From: Dendrolimus kikuchii
Taxonomy: Eukaryota > Arthropoda > Insecta > Lepidoptera > Lasiocampidae
Direction: 5' to 3'
Length of the DNA stretch: 64,000 bases
NCBI GenBank assembly: GCA_019925095.2
Contig: CM034402.1
Location: 5,591,501 to 5,655,500 of the forward strand
Each line of letters begins with the position of its first letter. Positions within the stretch are counted from its first letter, which is position 1. A model generated the notes under the pieces. The model was given only the letters and a program-made list of their open reading frames with translations. It did no database searches and was not told where the DNA came from. A program made the translations under genes and the position numbers. This document shows, piece by piece, positions 10,794 through 22,635 of the stretch.

Positions 10794-12118
10794 TGTATGA
10801 CCTTACTAATGAATTCCTAGTCAACAGAAATCGGATGCATAGATTGATTAACTCGTGGCGAATATTATCGATCATTTGCGCCATCACGAATCGATCGTTA
10901 ACATCGTAACAAATCGCAGAACAGACGCTATAATCGAGACTGAGGTTTCGAAAAAAAAAACATTCGATCTTCCAAATCGACTCGAATCGGTCATTTACTC
11001 TGCGAGTTGTGCAATTAATCTCGGTTATACAATCTGTGATTACGGTTAAGTGCACGAAATACTTTGTATTTGGCAACTGTAATTTGTTTGTTGCCCGGGC
11101 TGCTACAAAAAAAAACATTGCACTACTTACAACTCAATTCTTGGCATAGGAAACGAGATTTCTTAATGATTTAAGAATTAGACTCTTATAAAGTTACAGA
11201 ATGCTTTATACTATGGTTACAGTCTACGCCAAGCAATGGTCTTTTGGATTTAGAGGTTGAAACGAGCGCAATAACTGTTTTTGTACAAAAACATCTATTG
11301 CATAGACATACACCACTAAGAATAGCTATAATATTAGAGAGTGGATTCTACATTTTAAGACTTCCATATAAATGATTTACATATTCATTAACAAAAACGA
11401 AGGTACTAGAAAAACTTCTACACAATCTATTTTTTTTTAAATATTACTGACGAAAACTTGTGCCATTCTTGGAAAATTGCCGTTTCAAAGTGGATGGAAC
11501 GAATTAAAATGCAACATCAAAATGAAAATGAATCAAAAGATTTTTTATTGTTGATATTTAATTATAAATTCCATTAAAAACCGTTCATTTAAAATATTTA
11601 ATTTCATCAAAATATTACAGATAACATAAATGAATATAATTTAAAGAAATATAATATATAATTATGTTTTTTGCGCCTAGATTCTTCTATTCAAGCACGT
11701 TTTGGAATAACAATATAATATAGAAAAAGTATGTATTCGGTCAAATACTTTAAAAGTAATTACAGAATCAAAAACAATATAGCGTAACGCCTTGAATTAA
11801 AATCTGACTGTGTTAATGTGTTCTTTTAAAATTACATTACTTAACCAGAACTTAAACAAGTAGAAAACACTAATTAACTACATATAGTTCTGTTAATCGT
11901 GAGACCGATTTATAATTAATTCCAATATAGTTTACTATCCATTCATTTGACCTATACTGGTTAAGACTTGACGTAAACTACATATAAGTAAAATCAATTG
12001 TCTACCAGTTGTAAGGCACAACATAGAAACACGGCATTAAGAGATTGGAATGTCAATACCATGTTGATGAGTCTACTACTAGTATGGCTCTACCGCGTTA
12101 ACGTTGTAGATCATTATC
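10794..12118. other. AT-rich spacer, nothing recognised
   Basis: Over 1.3 kb of AT-rich sequence with no repeat match inside the window and no open frame with a known domain. Confidence 0.45.
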
Positions 12119-12276
12119 TTGATACATGAATACAGCTCGCTGAGCCAACTAGGTTGGGTGCGATAGCACGCTCCTACAGGATCTCTGCTTGAAACGGTTG
12201 AGCTTATCGTGTTTCATATAATGAGTGAGACTTCCGGTAGCCCATTTACCCCTCCTCCTCTGTCGCATCTTCCCTT
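12119..12276 (+). mobile_element. Dispersed repeat U, copy 1 (5' part)
   Basis: 'ctcgctgagcc', 'gatagcacgctcctac', 'gtttcatataatgagtgaga' and 'cttccggtagcc' match the order at 20953-21110. It is interrupted at its 3' side by the A-rich end of repeat J running the other way. Confidence 0.5.
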
Positions 12277-12750
12277 TTTTTAGCCAGGGAAAATCCGATT
12301 GATGACCATAGGCTGCTCGAAGGGCGAACAGTCGCCACCCGTGTGTGATTCACCAAGTCCTGGTGGCACTAGCACCGCTAAGCAGAACTAAAGATGCTAT
12401 TTGCCACTCCATAGTTAGGTAGATATACCTAATATATAATATAGTACAGGGGTTTTAGTGGATACACTAAAACCCCTGGGTGTTCCTTCCTGCGCCTTAT
12501 GGCAGGTGTACGGGAAAACGGATCGACCTACTCCACGTGCCCTAACAGGAGAGGGCTTCTAAGGCCACATCCACTGCTGGGGAACGGCTTTTATCCTCCG
12601 GCAACTTCAAGGTCTCTACCTGGGGCGGATTGTGACGCGCCCAACGGAAGGGGAGGTGAGCGCGCGCAGAACACGACGCGACCCCATCTCGACGGTATAA
12701 CGGCGGATGAGAACCCTATCCCCAAGGAAGACACCCGCATCGCATCTTCG
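12277..12750 (-). mobile_element. GC-rich repeat J, near-complete copy
   Basis: Read on minus it matches 43110-43562: 'gataccgtcgagatgggg'-like start, 'gggcgcgt', 'gccggaggataa', 'gccataaggcgcaggaag', 'aggggttttagtg', 'gctagtgccacc', and a closing 'ttttccctggctaaaaaaag' tail. The A-rich end and strand-specific structure suggest a retroelement (LINE 3' region or SINE). The 103-codon plus frame at 12499 is an antisense chance frame. Confidence 0.65.
12447..12478. repeat. Perfect 14 bp hairpin inside repeat J
   Basis: 'caggggttttagtg' (12447-12460), loop gata, and the exact complement (12465-12478). In other J copies the ggttttagtg block is single and followed by 'ggtatccctaacc', so the second arm is special to this copy. 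Confidence 0.8.
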
Positions 12751-13400
12751 CTAACACAAAAATTATTTTATATTTTAATGCAAAATATTACATTTCTAAT
12801 TAATCAATGACACGAGAGGCTTATGATAACTAAAATAGGAAACAAATGCTCTAGTATCAATTTGATTTATGAGCATAGTATTTAAATGATTAAATTCATG
12901 GCGTCACGCTTTTTCGTTCCCATCGAAAGAATTCACATGGCTAAAAAAGTTTCACTTCAAAAACCAGTGATAAGTTGCAACCGGTATTCCATTTTAAGGC
13001 AATGTATCATATCTGGACCGTTTTGAATAGTCCATGATCTTAGAGGACTACTAGGTTTTAAATCAGTACAGGACTTATAGGTTTTAAATCTAGCGTACTT
13101 CCTTCCAGGTTAGAAACTATGGTCGGACTAGTTGCACAAGAGTTTAACTTTCGCCGAGATTTCACCATCGCCGGCTCAACAGTTTGTCACAAGCGTTAAG
13201 TAATTATTATGGACATTAAAGCATTGCAGCGAAGACTTTGGTAATTATTACGTCTGTCTTTAACATGACTATGTCGCAGCCAGAATGAAAAGACTGCCTG
13301 GACTGCAATTCGATTGCTTACAGTTTTACACAACTAATAACTTCTAACAATATACTTGCACAGTAGACAATTTTAGTAGAGCGTGACATTGTACGAATCT
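12751..13400. other. Mostly unrecognised; short repeat W fragment
   Basis: Bases 12905-12970 contain 'cgctttttcgtt' and 'gtttcacttcaaaaa', a partial W-type match to 16500-16565. The rest shows nothing supportable. Confidence 0.4.
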
Positions 13401-13402
13401 TG

Positions 13403-13562
13403 TAAGCGGTACAGAGCTAAGAATGCATAGCAAGCAACATTTCCGAATAAAGTTCAATATAGATTGTTCACAAGTCGGAAGCCGGTCTGCACTTTTCTGC
13501 GCAAACGCAAGCTGCCGATCGGAATTAATGTTGTGTAAAACTGTACCTGAGTATTGGATCCT
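13403..13562 (+). repeat. Unclassified repeat D, copy 2
   Basis: Matches 8756-8915 block by block ('gctaagaatgcata.caagca', 'gaataaagttcaa', 'gccgat.ggaatt'). The copy stops near 13562. Confidence 0.5.
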
Positions 13563-13640
13563 TATTACTAGGACACTATCCTGTATTTCGAGAAAAACGT
13601 GTATCATACTTATAGGTTTTCTCAAAAGTTATATTGTCTA

Positions 13641-13960
13641 CAAGCTGCCCGCGATCCCCGCGATTTCGTCCGCGTGGTGCGGTTTTTTTTACTGTCCCAC
13701 GGGAACTCTTTAATTTTTCGGGATCAAAAGTATCCTATATGTTGACCAGGGACATAAGCTACCACCATACAAAATTTCATTTAAATCGGTCCTGTCGTTT
13801 CGGAGATTAGCCGGTACAAACAGCCAAACAAACAGAGAAACAAAAAATTTGAAAAAAAATTTAGTTCTATTTCATTTCTTACATCCCCCTCACTCGGATT
13901 TTAGCATTTTTTTTTCATTGTACAGAAATTCGACCTCTACAGTTTTATTATATGTATAGA
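13641..13960 (-). mobile_element. Non-autonomous Helitron, mutated 3' end
   Basis: On minus it starts TC after an A ('tctatacatataataaaac') and ends '...gatcgcgggcagcttg', where CTAG has become CTTG (plus CAAG 13641-13644). Inner blocks 'gatttaaatgaaattttgta' and 'cccgaaaaattaaaga' are those of a widespread arthropod family. 320 bp. Confidence 0.65.
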
Positions 13961-16384
13961 TAAATTCCGGTGTAGCATAATGATGAGCTGCTAAACTCAT
14001 TGACTAAAAATTCGACGACAAATCCATACTTGTCTATATGTTTTGTGTTATGTGAATCAAGATCCTTTATCATAAAATTTATTTTTAATTTATTTTTTTA
14101 TTTATGTAGTGCGTCGCCTTGAAGTCGATCTTTTTCTTTCTATACAGCAAATTTCATGACTATTAATTCGTGTCCAAACTCGTAAATAACAAACATAATT
14201 ACTGAATACGCCATCTTCCTTTCACCTTAAAAGCCGATTTAAAATTGATCCAGCTTCTAACTTCAAATTCGAAGGAAGCCTGTGCTGGCTTCGTACTTGC
14301 ATCGTGTAAATGGCTACTGGCTTCATGCAAAAGGCAGAAGTCAGTTCTCGGCGCCTGCACTGGCAACATTCGAAATCGGTAGATGGATCACTGTAAAATG
14401 TAAATCAGCCTTTATGTATAAAGCAGTAGTGACGGCTAATCTTCGTTCGCATTGCCATGACGACTTGTTTGTCGGTGAATTCCTAGGGCAGCCACACCTA
14501 TTTGGCTATATTCATCTATCCCAGGGAAACGATAGGACAACAATTTTTACTCTTGCGTCAGAATTCAAAAACAATCAGACACTTCAAACAGGCTGCATTT
14601 TATTTCAACATCATATTTATTAGCACATAAAGTATATTGTAAATAATTATACTTAATTTCGCGTTTTAGAATAACTAGAATAATTGTTGCTAATTAATTA
14701 TAGCAGAGGAAACGGTGTAACAACACTCACTAATAATATTATTCTTTATGCAGTTTATAGTTTAATATGAAATACAGTTAAATGTATCACAGATCGTGTT
14801 CTGAAAGCAAAACTCATACACGCAAACTGCTTTTTGAAGATAATTCGTTTAAATTAAGAAATATTTTCAAATAGTAAAGCTTTTACAGGGTCACACGACT
14901 TTTCAATCAAGATCATTGTTTAAATATCAAACGTTGATGTTCATAAGATATACGAGAACACTTTATTGCTCAACAAATATACAATTACAAAAGTGAACGT
15001 ATTACAATATTATCATGGTAGAAACAATAGGCGGTCTGATCGATTAAAGCAATCTCTTCCAGACAACCTAACATAAGGAATAATTTAACCTAATCTGGCG
15101 AGATTATTACATACAACTTAAACAGACATACTTAAATTACTTTTATAAATTAAATACATACAAACATATTTAGAAGATGCGGGATTCACAGCGTTGGGGT
15201 GGCCATTAGCACCACCGGAGAAATACTACTGCCCCTAAGTCTGGGATATCCAATAAAACCCTTCAGTTCTCTGTTCCAGGACCACGGATGCGTAGCAACG
15301 CCACGCCGCGAATTCCAGTGACATCGTGACCAAGTAAATAATAACAAAATCGTTTATAAAATTTTCCTTACTTGCAAGCCAACTCACCATCTGTACATTT
15401 AATTAATTAAATGGACCAACGCTGAGACCATGGTAAACTATAAATAATATTTTTATATTTTTCTATACAATACATGAAAGATAAATAAAGGCAAGAACAA
15501 CTATTCTTGAAGTATCCTTTGAATATTTTTATTTGACCATCAATTAGCACATTTCTAAGCACTAACTAGATAGATTACAAGTCTATTCAAGGGCAGATCT
15601 GAAATCTAGTCTAGATAAACATCAGACAGCATGATTAGCAAAAACCTATTTACAAACTAGCTCTTAGCTAAGTGAAATATCGTTGATTTTGTTATCGAGT
15701 TTGTGCTAGTTAATCTATGCAAGGTTTCCCTTGGACTCAGCATAAATTGCATCTACAGTTGCTATCTCTCGTTAATTCTTCGGTTGAAACATTTTTCATT
15801 ATTCTACCTATCTATCCTAATATTATAAGGAGGTAAAGTTTGTGATCTTGTTACTTGCAAGAAGTAATCTCTGGAAATACTGAACCCATTTTGAAAATTC
15901 TTCCACTAGTAGAAAGCTACATCATTCCTGAGAGACATAAGCTATGGTTGTGATTAATATTTTTTTAATGTGAAATATCAATTACGAGTAAAACGGGCTG
16001 ATGGGATAATTTATCGGCGTGCGCTGACTAAATAATAAATAATTCCCAGGGTCAAACATTCTCTCTGGTGGGGATTGAATTTAGAAAGAAGTGTTTCCCA
16101 TGGGCAATTAAATGTTGGCTTATCTCGAGGACCAGTGAAGTGGGAACGGGAAAGAGTATTTTTTCCATGGGCAGATATGTTAATGTATCACTTAAATTAA
16201 AAAAAAAACTTATGACTTGTCATTTTAGTGAAAACTGGACTCTTATGATTTTGTCATGATAGTCTCTGTGTCTTTGTAGGGGAAACTATAAAACTCTTGG
16301 CACCCGTCCAGTGATTAGCATCCTGTCAATTTATTCAAGTTATTAGTCTCTTGATAGATAGTCTCATGTGACCAAAAGGAAAAA
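13961..16384. other. Long unrecognised stretch
   Basis: About 2.4 kb without repeat matches I could establish. It contains a 113-codon plus frame at 14282-14623 (no signal peptide, no known domain, ordinary composition) and a 63-codon frame at 16068. I would not call either a gene without transcript data. Confidence 0.45.
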
Positions 16385-16570
16385 AATGACTGTGTGTGCA
16401 GTTCACACGCAGTAGAAATCAAATTAATATTAAGGGGTAAAGAGATAATGTGTTTTATTTCGAATTCAATATTATTCAATATTTATCTCTTTTAAGAGTC
16501 ACTTTTTCGTTTCATCGATTTTCAAATCACGACGATTCTAAAGAAGTTTCACTTCAAAAAAGAAGAAATG
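16385..16570 (+). mobile_element. Dispersed repeat W, copy 2
   Basis: 'tgtgtgcagttcacacgcag' at the start, then 'tttatctcttttaagagt', 'ctttttcgtttcatcgattt' and 'gaagtttcacttc'. Matches 3445-3770 (opposite strand) and 57945-58395; the spacing between the two conserved blocks differs between copies. Confidence 0.55.
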
Positions 16571-17309
16571 TAAAGATAAATACAAAGAGCACAAAAACAT
16601 ACGAGTGACTTATAATAACTTAAGCAAAGTCACATCCCTAGCAGTATTTTTACACGTAGGTAATTCAGGTAACTTATTCTAGACATGCATCAGTCAATTA
16701 CACCCAGTATTGTTTTAAAGCATTTAACACTTTCACTGTAAGCAACACGAGGAGAAATCGTTTTACAATAGGTAAAGTTACCGAGTGGGCCGCATTGTGC
16801 ATTACCAGTTTAGCGTGACCCCAAACGTTTATCAAACAGACGAGAGTTAACAATGAGATAAATCATTCGTAGGTCAATTTATAATGGTCACTCATCCGAC
16901 TGATTCGTTACACTACTATTGATTTCGGTCATGACTTTTCAGCAATACATAGAAAGTCTGACCTAGTCCAAAAATAGTACGAGATGTATTACTTATATTT
17001 ACAGTAAATACAGTTAACGTAGTATTTAACAGAGAGGTCATCAGGCAGAATCAGGGAGGTTATCAAAACTGACAAAACCACCAATTATAAAGTCAAAGAT
17101 CCACCATTCGGATATCATTGTAATCAATAGTACTTGTACTTACACTTGGCATTGTGTTTTTTTTTTCGCCTCTCGGAAAAATAGTTGGCGCCGTGTGTTG
17201 CATTCATGATCTCACATGTGATCGGCGAGGTGGGAATAAATTACTGAGCAAGTGTTTTAATCGCCTAAATCGTGACTACGAATTAATTTCAAAAACCTGG
17301 GTACCAATC
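16571..17309. other. No recognised feature
   Basis: No repeat match or credible open frame. Confidence 0.45.
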
Positions 17310-17632
17310 TATACTATCCGTGCAGGAACGGAGAAAGAATACAATTTCCTGCGGCCGGGCGGCCTGTCGTAAGAGGCGACTAAACAATCCACAGCCAGGT
17401 GGTAGGGCATTTGCCCGACTGGATGGCTACCACCCCTGGTCAAGAGCATGCCGCCATAACAACCTTGAATTGTGTTCCGGCATTAGTGACCAGGTTCCAG
17501 TTTCCTTTAAGAGAGCAGCAGCGCATTTGTAGCAACTTTGGTGTTGCAAATGTCCATAGGCGATGCTAACTGCTTTCCATCAAGTGAGCCGTCTGCCTGT
17601 CTGCTGATCTCCTGCAATAAAAAAAAAAAAAA
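17310..17632 (+). mobile_element. SINE-like unit A, copy 2, with poly-A
   Basis: The most complete copy: 'atccgtgcaggaacgg' start, 'gggccgtctgcctg'-type end and about 15 A residues after 'cctgcaat'. A 7-base 'accaatc' stands on both sides (17303-17309, 17633-17639), a likely target duplication. The 70-codon frame inside is shared by other A copies but matches no protein I know. Confidence 0.75.
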
Positions 17633-17744
17633 ACCAATCCTAACAGAGATTTTTATGTATCACGAGTGTCTTACAAATATTATATTGAAGTGATAACTTC
17701 TTATGGGAGGGTAAAGCGCTTCGTTACGTAATGCGTTACGGCGC

Positions 17745-17890
17745 CAGTCCGTCTGTCTGTTCCATTTTCACGGAAAAACTACTGGACCCGATTTGGCTGA
17801 AACTCAGTATATTCATATTTTTTTCTATGCCGAGAATGAACATAGGATACTTTTTATCCCGAAAAATTTGATAGTTTCCGGGATATTATC
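17745..17890 (+). mobile_element. Helitron-like internal module
   Basis: 'gtctgtctgttcc', 'cacggaaaaactactggacc', 'gatttggctgaaactcagta', 'gagaatgaacataggatact' and 'tttatccc' match 28688-28815 inside the Helitron at 28601. Neither end is preserved. Confidence 0.6.
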
Positions 17891-18520
17891 TATGTATTTA
17901 CTTGCTTTAGGATCGATTTCTACCAAAGCAGAGATGAGAGTATATGTGCAGAGACGAACTGGGTACCGGGCAGGGTGTTTATACCAATCTAAAATAGATA
18001 ATGTGAGCTATCTGGAGGATTGCAGCCCAAAGTTTTGCCAAACGATCTGTTGGCATAATATTCACGTTTGCTCCACATAGCAAAATATTCTCTGCTTCAC
18101 CAGAGTTTAAAAATAAAACATCCTTCCTTTTCGGTTGAATGGTGTCCACCATAGCTACGTGAACAAGAGCAGTGTCATTTAGGAAGTGTTTCCTCCCCTC
18201 TCCGCTTTAGTGCAACACCGGTCTTATGCAGTTAGAAATGTTATAAATTTATTTAAAATATTTCTCTTCAATCAATGGTTATAATTGAACGCCCATTGAA
18301 AATGAAAACAGGCTCCGGCACTTGATAAAAGAGTGGCCCTCAAATATGACCTATATCCAAGCGAGCACTGGCTGATGTCGGGTGACCTTATTCCGCGTCA
18401 AACTGCATTCAAAACAGAGACCATATATATACTATTGTATGTATAAATGTTTCTTCGTTCCTTCTTCCTGGCATTGGGAGTGAAACGATTATTTTCAAAT
18501 TTGGTACATTCTAATAATAT
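17891..18520. other. No recognised feature
   Basis: Nothing supportable except a decayed 'cttcttcctggcattgggag' stretch before the LTR. Confidence 0.4.
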
Positions 18521-19014
18521 TGTTACAACTTAGGTTCCGACAAAAACAAATTCCACCTGCATCAGTAAAGACACATTTTATTATCTGTCGGCATTTGAAC
18601 TAATTGTAATTCTTTTATGATCGTCTTCATTTGTTTACTTATTTATTGGCATACGTTTCTAGAGAACAGCCCGTTGTTTTATTGTTCTCGTTTATGGCCG
18701 TTTGCAGCCGAATCATTAGCCAGGTGTTGCCGATTACGTCGACTACGATACGGACACATTTGTATTTGTGAGCTATAAAACGACGGCCTGATGGGGAGAG
18801 AGGGCAGTCGAGCGAGAACCACGATCAAGGCGAGACGTGTAATGTACACACGAGTGTGAGTGTGATTAGTGACGGACTTTGCGCGCTTTATTAAATTACG
18901 ACCTTCTGCATTACGTTTCGATTTGTTTTGTTCGGTTATACGTGTTTGTATAGTTCTAATAAACTCTATAATAATTCTAACGGCTTTCTAATTCGAGTCC
19001 CGCAACTCGTAACA
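18521..19014 (+). mobile_element. Solo LTR, copy 1 (494 bp)
   Basis: Begins TGTTAC and ends GTAACA, flanked by ATAT on both sides (18517-18520, 19015-19018). It has a TATAAA at 18774 and an AATAAA at 18958, placed as in an LTR promoter and polyadenylation signal. Two more copies are at 59335 (minus) and 62558. No primer-binding site or internal domain adjoins, so it is a solo LTR. A 4-bp duplication fits insect Ty3/gypsy elements; that class is an inference. Confidence 0.8.
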
Positions 19015-19024
19015 ATATTTTAAA

Positions 19025-19265
19025 TGCTTATCCATGTTCCCCGAACATTGCGATCGGCAGACGTTATAGTTCCCATAGTCCCAGATCCGTAGTTCTACTA
19101 GCAGTTCATCCCAATAGACCGGTACATTCTGTTCTTATACCCTACAATAGTCCTACACTGACCGGGGCTTGTCCTTGGGTGCATTTTTATATGGTGTAGA
19201 CAGGGATAATCGCCGGTCAGTGTCACGCCCCGTTTACATTAAATTTGTCAAGGGGCCTCTACGCA
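19025..19265 (-). mobile_element. Dispersed repeat Z, copy 2
   Basis: Inverted copy of 467-705, starting 10 bp after the LTR. Conserved blocks include 'ccatgttccccgaac' and 'cttgtccttgggtgcat'. Confidence 0.6.
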
Positions 19266-19296
19266 TTGGCCTTCCCATGGCATCGTTGTAGAGACA

Positions 19297-19879
19297 TACT
19301 TATAAATGTGAATATGAGTTTGATCGTTTGTGACATTTTCACGCTTTACCTACGCAATAGATCGACGTGAAATTTTGCATACACGTTGTCAGGTATTATA
19401 TCCGTGTAGGAACGGTGAAAGATTACAATATTCTGCGGCCATGCGGTCTGTCGTAAGAGGCGACAAAACAATCCACAGTCAGGTGGTAGGGCATTTGCAC
19501 GTCAGGATGGATCTAGGATATGCCGTCATAACAATGTTGAGTTGTGTTCCGACATTAGTGGCCAGGTTCCAGTCTCCCTTTAGGGAGCATTGGTGTTGCG
19601 AATGTCCATAGGCGATGGCAACCGCTTTCCATCAGATGGGCCGTCTGCCTGTTTGCTGAACACTTGAAATAAAATAAAAAAGGCATAAAAAAGGACATAG
19701 TGGTACCTTTCATCTAGAAAAAAGTTGTTTCCGAGGGACGAAGGACGGAGGTGCTCCGATTGCGTTCTATTGGTGCCACGGTTGGAATGCAGCAACAATT
19801 ACATCTTCATGGCAACGACAGTGACAATGCAATTTTAATGTGTTGCGCTCTCTAGTTTACTACTTCACACCTTTGCTAG
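19297..19879 (+). mobile_element. Helitron-like repeat T, copy 1, split by unit A3
   Basis: Left part 'cttataaatgtgaatatgag', 'ttcacgctttacctacgc', 'tgaaattttgcatacacgtt'; right part 'ggtacctttcatctagaaaa', 'catggcaacg', ending 'cacctttgctag' then T (CTAG 19876-19879). The same blocks are contiguous at 45135-45493 apart from a small insert. A CTAG^T end and the opening block suggest a Helitron relative; the 5' terminus is unclear. Confidence 0.5.
19400..19681 (+). mobile_element. SINE-like unit A, copy 3
   Basis: 'atccgtgtaggaacgg' start and 'gggccgtctgcctg' end followed by 'aaataaaataaaaaa'. Inserted in repeat T: the left flank 'aggtat' and right flank 'aggcat' may be a worn target duplication. 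About 30 bases of the 3' half are missing relative to copy 2. Confidence 0.7.
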
Positions 19880-20573
19880 TAGAAATAGTATGGATACCTC
19901 GTATTCCTTTATTCGTCTAACTTATAGATATCAAAATACATGTTGTGTTAAAAAAAGTAACCAAATTAATATTATTTATTTATAAAATAATAAAAAAAAT
20001 CGTCAAACTTTATACTACTTCAATAATTTTGATTGTAAATTAATTATCACTAAAACTATTTAGTTTGAATCTTGATTAAATAAAAGACGTTGACCCGATA
20101 ACCTCTGAAAAAAGCTGAAACAAGTGAAACATTAAACTTTTATAGTAAACGCTTACTTTTTTTTTTAAAGTCTTCATCGTGAAATTTCTAGATTTTTTTC
20201 TTGGTATTTAAGGGGTGGAGGTGGAGGTGGAGGGAGGGGGGATTGGTGTTGCAGCGTTGGCTTAACGAGATGCTTGCAAAAACGTTAATTAAAAAAGGTA
20301 ACGTTTTACGCCGTGAGCTGTATCCAATTGTTTGCATACTGCAAATTAATTAAGCGGTATTAAATTTTCATAAATAAAAATACGTTGAAACATAGTATAA
20401 TTAATTACCTATTATGCTATTACAAAAACAAATAACAAAGATTCATTCATTGATGATATACATTTATGTATGTCATCATTGTATGAAGAATAATGAGAAA
20501 ATACTTAAGAATATCGTAGATAAATTTTTCGCAAGGGATAGATTTATGATCTTAAGCCGATAAGATAAAAAAA
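19880..20573. other. AT-rich spacer with one G-rich tract
   Basis: Apart from the purine tract at 20211-20242 nothing is recognisable. Confidence 0.45.
20211..20242 (+). repeat. (GGTGGA)n G-rich tract
   Basis: Six G runs in 32 bases (GGGG, GG, GG, GG, GGG, GGGGGG) in otherwise AT-rich DNA. Compatible with a two-layer G-quadruplex or a small expanded hexamer. Confidence 0.6.
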
Positions 20574-20880
20574 GTTGTGGTAGCATAATGGCTAGTGCAC
20601 GCGTCCCAGACTCAAAGGTCACGGGTTCGATCCTGGCCAGAACGCATGCACCACATAGTCAGTTTTCTGATCTAATATGCATATTGTTACGATTACCACG
20701 CGCTAACAACGGTGAAGGGAAACATCGTGATGCAACCTCCACATCAAGATAACCGATGTGTCAAACCTGCCAAGCGACCTTGGACAAGCGTGGCCGGTAT
20801 ACTGTCTGTTCCCTCAATAATGGGATGCGTGAGCCCAGTAGTGGAACATTTATGGGCTGATATTATATATTATATTATAT
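20574..20880 (+). mobile_element. tRNA-headed SINE C, full copy
   Basis: The head 'gtggtagcataatggctag' resembles an A box region and 'gggttcgatcctggcc' is a good B box. Then 'gttttctgatctaat', 'accacgcgctaacaacggtg', 'gataaccgatgtgtcaaacc', 'ccttggacaagcgtgg' and the tail 'cccagtagtggaacattta' plus 'tgggctg' with a ta-rich run. It is the reference copy for the family. Not a tRNA gene: no acceptor stem or CCA-side pairing closes. Confidence 0.8.
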
Positions 20881-20945
20881 TTAAGCCGATATTGGACGAT
20901 TCATTTCTGTCTTTAAATTTAGATGAATCAACCAAAGTAATCCAA
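20881..20945. mobile_element. MITE M, half copy
   Basis: 'ttaagccgatattggacgat', 'tcatttctgtcttt' and 'gatgaatcaacc' form the left end of MITE M (compare 23031). The right half is absent. It abuts the SINE tail. Confidence 0.5.
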
Positions 20946-20952
20946 ATAATCA

Positions 20953-21293
20953 TGACGTGGTAGAGCCTTGCTCGGAGTCACCATCATGCTTGCAGCTCCT
21001 TGGGCCGGCTCAATCGGTGTGATACCACGCTCTCTACGAAACGATTAGCCTTAAGCTAATCATATTTCATGCGAGGAGTGAGAGTTCCGATGGCTGACTC
21101 CCTGTCCAATCTTCCCGTTATCCCATCCTTTCTCTGCCAATCCTCCTGTCTGATCTCTCTATCACTCCTATCGCATCGTAAAGCCAATGCGTTGGCTTCG
21201 CCATTGGTTTTGCAGATGTCTATAGACAACATTAACCACTTTCCATTAGCTGGGCCGTCTGCTTGTTAGCAGCCAGCTTCGCAATGAAAAAAT
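20953..21293 (+). mobile_element. Dispersed repeat U, copy 2 (full)
   Basis: 'gataccacgctctctacg', 'catatttcatgcgagg', 'gagagttccgatggc', then a pyrimidine-rich centre, 'gccaatgcgttggc', 'atgtctatagacaac', 'gggccgtctgcttgtt' and a short A-rich end. The last 60 bases resemble the end of unit A, so the two families share a 3' tail and probably one LINE machinery (inference). Confidence 0.6.
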
Positions 21294-21838
21294 AGAACAT
21301 GAACTCATTGTCGAAAAAATTTATTCGAATAAGCGGTTGTTTTTGTTTACTTTAGGTACATCTCTAGCTAAGAAGGTTCGTAAAATATGTTCTGCGCTAC
21401 CACTTGGCGCTAACTTCAGAAGGGCCACGACTCATTGGCCTTACTATAGTGAGTTTGTTGGTTTCGTTCCTACCTCGCGGCCCGGCGACTTGAGTCAATG
21501 TTTACACAATTTTTTGGTATATATTTACTATCGATTCTGGAAACTGATAACAGATAATACCCCAGTAATTCGTTTTTAATAATTCAATTTCTAATTTATA
21601 TGTTTTCAGTTGTAATTTTAATTGTATATGGAAATGTGTTTCCGAAACCTGAAAAACATAACAAAAATAACAGGCACCAAATAAAGACTACTGAAGTTGA
21701 ACTAGTGAAGTTATTGAAAATCTAATTTTAGTAACAATCTTGTGATTTACAAACCTGCATAGAAAACTAGGTTAAAACCTAGCATCTAACAACGACCATT
21801 TAATAACTTAGCAAGTGATTGTAGTTGCTAGGTTCTGA
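21294..21838. other. No recognised feature
   Basis: An 80-codon plus frame at 21337 shows no domain. Otherwise AT-rich. Confidence 0.45.
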
Positions 21839-22175
21839 AATTGAGTTGATGAATCGATTTTTTTTTTGTAATAAATGGAAAGATCATATTATATAAGTTT
21901 TATAACAAATTATTTTCGTAGCTACATCAGCTGCGCGCTACGAAGCTACGATGAGTTAGTATGAAAATTTACCATAGTGACGTCACACGCGCGATCGGGT
22001 TTGTTCGGGAATTTTCGTCATGTTCTCGGTACTCGGGTACTTTCTGATTCAAATCTTTATTTTTAATTGGATATAACTTTTTAATTACAGCGAAAAATAA
22101 AATAAAAATAGTTTGTTATAAAACTTATATATGATCTCTCCATTAGCTGCAAAAAAATGATTCAACAACACAATT
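21839..22175. mobile_element. MITE Q with about 80 bp inverted ends
   Basis: Left arm (21839-21920) and the complement of the right arm (22095-22175) share 'aattg.gttg.tgaatc', 'gatcatat', and 'taagttttataacaaa'. The core has a TGACGTCA palindrome (21978) and 'cgcgcgatcggg'. 337 bp, no coding frame. Target duplication not evident. Confidence 0.7.
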
Positions 22176-22635
22176 CCATAGTAATTGCTGCCGTCTGGGC
22201 AATATTAATTTCTTTTAAAATTAAATTACCTTTAGAATTGAAATAATAAACGCTATAAAAAAAATACGAATACAATTTGCTGCCTTATAAAGGGGTTAAT
22301 ACAATACAGTGACGCCAGTGTTATATAACAATGACGTTATTAATTACCGATAATTTTATACCTCCCACTACTGTAGTTAGCTACACAAATGTTTAAATAC
22401 AATATTATTTTCCATCGCCCGTTACGTACGCCCTTACGCAAACACCTGCCATAAACAAAAAGTCGTTATAGACATGAAATGACATAAGATGGTGAAATTG
22501 TACCTTTAAACCGTTTTCCAACGATATTTCTAAGAAAGGCACTTACACAACTTTTGTGCCTACAAAGTACAAACATCACTTAAAAGTTTGGTGATAGACG
22601 CTCACAAAATCTATGACGCGGAGACGTTTTGTGAT
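22176..22635. other. No recognised feature
   Basis: AT-rich DNA between MITEs; nothing supportable. Confidence 0.4.

Noticed and set aside
10522..11118. 198-codon minus frame
   Set aside because: It runs antisense across an RTE C-terminus and a SINE 3' half, both clearly identified on the plus strand.
14282..14623. 113-codon plus frame as a possible gene
   Set aside because: No known domain, no splice or promoter evidence, and length is within chance for a 64 kb window. Left as unresolved.
17320..17532. Unit A encodes a small protein
   Set aside because: The 70-codon frame is partly kept in some copies, but stops and indels fall freely in others (19400, 53521) and nothing resembles a known family.
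20574..20650. tRNA gene
   Set aside because: B box is good but the acceptor stem does not close and the sequence continues as a repeated SINE.
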